Source: JACMRI01 sp043778625 (lineage in GTDB: Bacteria; Bacteroidota; Bacteroidia; UBA4408). Taken from it: DNA of 33,614 bases. The DNA is taken from contig JAYWFU010000017.1 in assembly GCA_043778625.1 (NCBI GenBank), forward strand, positions 1 through 33,614, written 5' to 3'. Under the pieces are notes generated by a model that worked only from the letters and a program-made list of their open reading frames with translations, was not told where the DNA came from and ran no database searches. Each line of letters begins with the position of its first letter. The stretch's first letter is position 1. Shown here piece by piece: positions 31,743-33,614 of this stretch. Made by a program: the position numbers and the translations under genes.

Positions 31743-33077
31743 TTAGTTTAGGGTAATGTATTTTACAGCCTCTTTTTTTAATTCTAAATCCTCTATAAAA
31801 GGGTTTATTTCTAGTGCTTTTTTAAGCATAGCTATCCCTCGTTGTTGTTCGCCTGCTTTTATTTTTATTAATCCAGCATGGCATAATAGCACTGCCGATT
31901 TTGAATTTGTTTTTAACGCAGTGTTTATATAGTTGTTTGCCGCAGCATAATTTCCTTTTTTATAATTTACCCAGCCCATCATTTCGCACACCTCTATGTT
32001 AGCAGGGCGGCGTTCGTATTCTAATAGTGCATGGGTTAGTGCACTTTCTACATCGTTTAGTTTTAAGTAAGCGTAGGCTAACTCTTTATCAGCGTAATGC
32101 CCATGGGCACTGCTACTTTCATCGTCGTTAGATAGTGGGCTTAACATATCTACTACTTCATTGGCTGTTTTTTTACTTTTTTCAACTTCTTTTTTCAGTA
32201 AATAAATATCCGTTAGCTCGTCGCTAAACGAGTATTCAATAATTAATTTTTTTGCTTGTTCTAAATACGTTATTGCTTGTTTGTAATTACCTTTTATTTT
32301 TTCAATACGTCCTAGCCCTGCAATAGCAAAGGCATAAGCGGGGCGCTCGTTTAACGCTAGCTTGTATTGATATTCGGCACTATCTAATTTACCCGTGCTA
32401 AGGTATAAATGTGCTAATACTATACGTGCAAATTCCGATTGTTCTAATCCCGGATAGCCTGATTTTACTGCCAATTGGGCGGCTTCAATAGCTCCTTGGT
32501 AATCGCCATGAATTTCTCGCAGGTACGACACCCTTGAGTACGAACGTATATCGGGTCTAATACTTATCATTTTATCGCACATTATTACAGCACTATCATA
32601 CTTGCCTAGTTCTACGTAGGCATCGCACATTAAGCCGTAAACAAATGCACTATTGGGGTTTATTGGTGTAGCTTGTTGAGCTACTACAAGTCCGTCGGCA
32701 AAGTGGTGTTGCGATAACAATACCGTAGCTTTGCAGCACAAGGCATCAAAGTTTTTGGGTTCGGCTTTTAGCACATCGTCTAATAGTGCTATACACACAT
32801 TATCGTAGTAGGCGTGGTCGCCTGTTATGCGTGCCTCTTGTATGTAAGCTTGCGCTAGTTTTAGTTTAGATGCGTTATCATCATCGTTAAGTTCAATGGC
32901 TTTTAGCAAGTCTTGAATAGCTTTTTTAGTGTCTAACCATTCGGCCGACATAGCTATGCTACCTGTACGCTCTCTAAAATTAGCTACTTCTTTTTTAGGT
33001 TTTTTAGCAAAAATTAAAATTGCACCTAATAGGGCAACCGTTACTGACACCAATATAATATAACGATAGTTACGCAT
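31743..33077 (-). CDS. Membrane-anchored tetratricopeptide-repeat protein
   Basis: A 444-residue protein starting at the ATG at 33077 (MRNYRYII). The frame is open further to 33134, but that extension runs through a terminator hairpin and encodes a hydrophobic, unlikely start. Residues about 5-25 form one membrane anchor. The remainder is at least eight TPR-type helix pairs, for example LKLAQAYIQEARITGDHAYY, AFVYGLMCDAYVELGKYDSA, RIVLAHLYLSTGKLDSAEYQ, AIAGLGRIEKIKGNYKQAIT, MGWVNYKKGNYAAANNYI and LCHAGLIKIKAGEQQRGI. TPR domains bind proteins, so a periplasmic scaffold is likely. Its partners may be the HupE-like protein encoded 2 bp downstream and the secreted protein encoded upstream on the same strand. 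Confidence 0.87.
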   Translation of the reverse strand: MRNYRYIILVSVTVALLGAILIFAKKPKKEVANFRERTGSIAMSAEWLDTKKAIQDLLKAIELNDDDNASKLKLAQAYIQEARITGDHAYYDNVCIALLDDVLKAEPKNFDALCCKATVLLSQHHFADGLVVAQQATPINPNSAFVYGLMCDAYVELGKYDSAVIMCDKMISIRPDIRSYSRVSYLREIHGDYQGAIEAAQLAVKSGYPGLEQSEFARIVLAHLYLSTGKLDSAEYQYKLALNERPAYAFAIAGLGRIEKIKGNYKQAITYLEQAKKLIIEYSFSDELTDIYLLKKEVEKSKKTANEVVDMLSPLSNDDESSSAHGHYADKELAYAYLKLNDVESALTHALLEYERRPANIEVCEMMGWVNYKKGNYAAANNYINTALKTNSKSAVLLCHAGLIKIKAGEQQRGIAMLKKALEINPFIEDLELKKEAVKYITLN

Positions 33078-33111
33078 GATTTTATTTGAAATTAATGATA
33101 CAAAATAGATA

Positions 33112-33147
33112 AAAAAAACTGGGTAGTATAACACTACCCAGTTTTTT
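33112..33147 (-). terminator. Strong bidirectional intrinsic terminator between the T9SS-cargo and TPR genes
   Basis: ACTGGGTAGT (33118-33127) and ACTACCCAGT (33133-33142) form a perfect 10-bp stem with loop ATAAC, flanked by eight A on one side and six T on the other. On the minus strand it follows the stop codon of the T9SS-cargo gene and precedes the TPR gene, so the TPR-HupE pair probably has its own promoter or relies on read-through. Confidence 0.9.
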
Positions 33148-33165
33148 GATACTAACTAAATAAAA

Positions 33166-33614
33166 TTATTTAGCTACTGAAATTTTCATGTTTTGAACTA
33201 CTTGTCCGTTGCTCGATAACGAAGCAATGTAAGTACCCGATGTTAAGTTATCAGCATTCCAAGTTGCAGTGTATGTACCTGCTGTTGATGTTTGATTAAT
33301 AACTGTAGCTACTTTTTTACCAGTAATATCATATATAGATATATTAACGTTACTGTTTTCGTTGATACGAAACTTAAATGTAGTTTGATTTTGAAAAGGG
33401 TTAGGATAGTTTTGCAACATTACTAATGTTGGTGCGCTTACTGCTAAGCCAAAACCTCTAGCACCTGTAATTAATGGAGCCGAAGCACCACATTTACCAA
33501 AACCTTCCCAAGGTGTTTGTACATAAGGAAAAATTGATTTGAATGTAGTATCATTTTTTTCAACACCTGTAGTATAACCTAATACACCTAATAAGTTAGG
33601 GGTAACTGGCGATG
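33166..33614 (-). CDS. C-terminal part of a T9SS type A cargo protein, possibly DUF4331 family (gene continues beyond the window)
   Basis: The frame is open from the stop codon at 33166 to the window end; the gene begins outside. The last 85 residues are a T9SS type A sorting domain: LQNYPNPFQNQTTFKFRI, VNISIYDITGKKVA, GTYTATWNADNLTSGTYI, then VQNMKISVAK. The preceding part contains LLGVLGYTTGVEKND, TFKSIFPYVQTPWEGFG and KCGASAPLITGARGFGLAV. FPYVQTPWEG recalls the FPYLALPHSG end of DUF4331-containing proteins, which in my recollection are often found with TPR and HupE/UreJ genes in Bacteroidota; that assignment is inference. The Met at 33420 is internal, not a start. The protein would cross the outer membrane through the T9SS and be cleaved or attached at the cell surface. 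Confidence 0.8.
   Translation of the reverse strand, partial: SPVTPNLLGVLGYTTGVEKNDTTFKSIFPYVQTPWEGFGKCGASAPLITGARGFGLAVSAPTLVMLQNYPNPFQNQTTFKFRINENSNVNISIYDITGKKVATVINQTSTAGTYTATWNADNLTSGTYIASLSSNGQVVQNMKISVAK

Noticed and set aside
33078..33134. Upstream start of the TPR protein at 33134
   Set aside because: The extension would be coded by a strong terminator hairpin; the ATG at 33077 gives a plain membrane-anchor start.

Overview
The window reads as chromosome from an AT-rich member of the Bacteroidota, probably an uncultured lineage near the Chitinophagales/Sphingobacteriales. The clues are type IX secretion (T9SS) C-terminal sorting domains, a SusC-like/carboxypeptidase-regulatory TonB-dependent barrel protein, OmpA-like secreted proteins, and promoters ending in TATATTTG (the Bacteroidota -7 motif TAnnTTTG) with almost no Shine-Dalgarno sequences. 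The lineage below phylum is inference. I see no tRNA, rRNA, CRISPR array, transposase, integrase or phage structural operon.

Layout. 1-4.3 kb (minus strand): an OmpA-family exported protein, a 670-bp gene-free stretch with a repeat element and palindromes, then a class A penicillin-binding protein. 4.4-6.6 kb (plus): a membrane-bound nucleotide-sugar 4,6-dehydratase (WbpM/PglF type) and YraN. 6.7-9.7 kb (minus): a fragment resembling the MurF N-terminal domain, then a tail-fibre-like repetitive exported protein whose last 90 codons lie in the -1 frame after a T7 run. 9.9-18.6 kb (plus): a CAP-domain/OmpA-like exported protein, a stand-alone heptose-1-phosphate adenylyltransferase (RfaE2), an orphan protein, an ABC transporter ATPase/permease pair followed by a LolA-like periplasmic protein, TilS without a usual start codon, a small orphan and LemA. 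18.7-26.3 kb (minus): a small Cys-rich lipoprotein, a YiiX-like papain-fold hydrolase, a TonB-type barrel protein, a photolyase, a secreted cytochrome c/copper monooxygenase-like protein and a Sua5/YciO protein. 26.6-30.7 kb (plus): a second, larger tail-fibre-like protein, paralogous to the one at 7.2-9.7 kb. 31.1-33.6 kb (minus): HupE/UreJ-like membrane protein, an anchored TPR protein and the C-terminal part of a T9SS cargo protein (possibly DUF4331).

Much of the window serves the envelope: peptidoglycan synthesis (PBP1A, a possible murF remnant), surface polysaccharide or LPS precursors (dehydratase, RfaE2), lipoprotein or ABC export, and surface display (T9SS cargo, two fibre-like proteins). 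Housekeeping genes (tilS, sua5-like, phr) are mixed in. Between genes there are two families of dispersed palindromic repeats. Family A has four copies and a hairpin with a compensatory base-pair change between copies. Family B is a long imperfect hairpin with a CCCACGAAAC core. These repeats, the two fibre-like paralogs and the frameshift in one of them are the most unusual parts of the window. I found no convincing new defence or mobile system.
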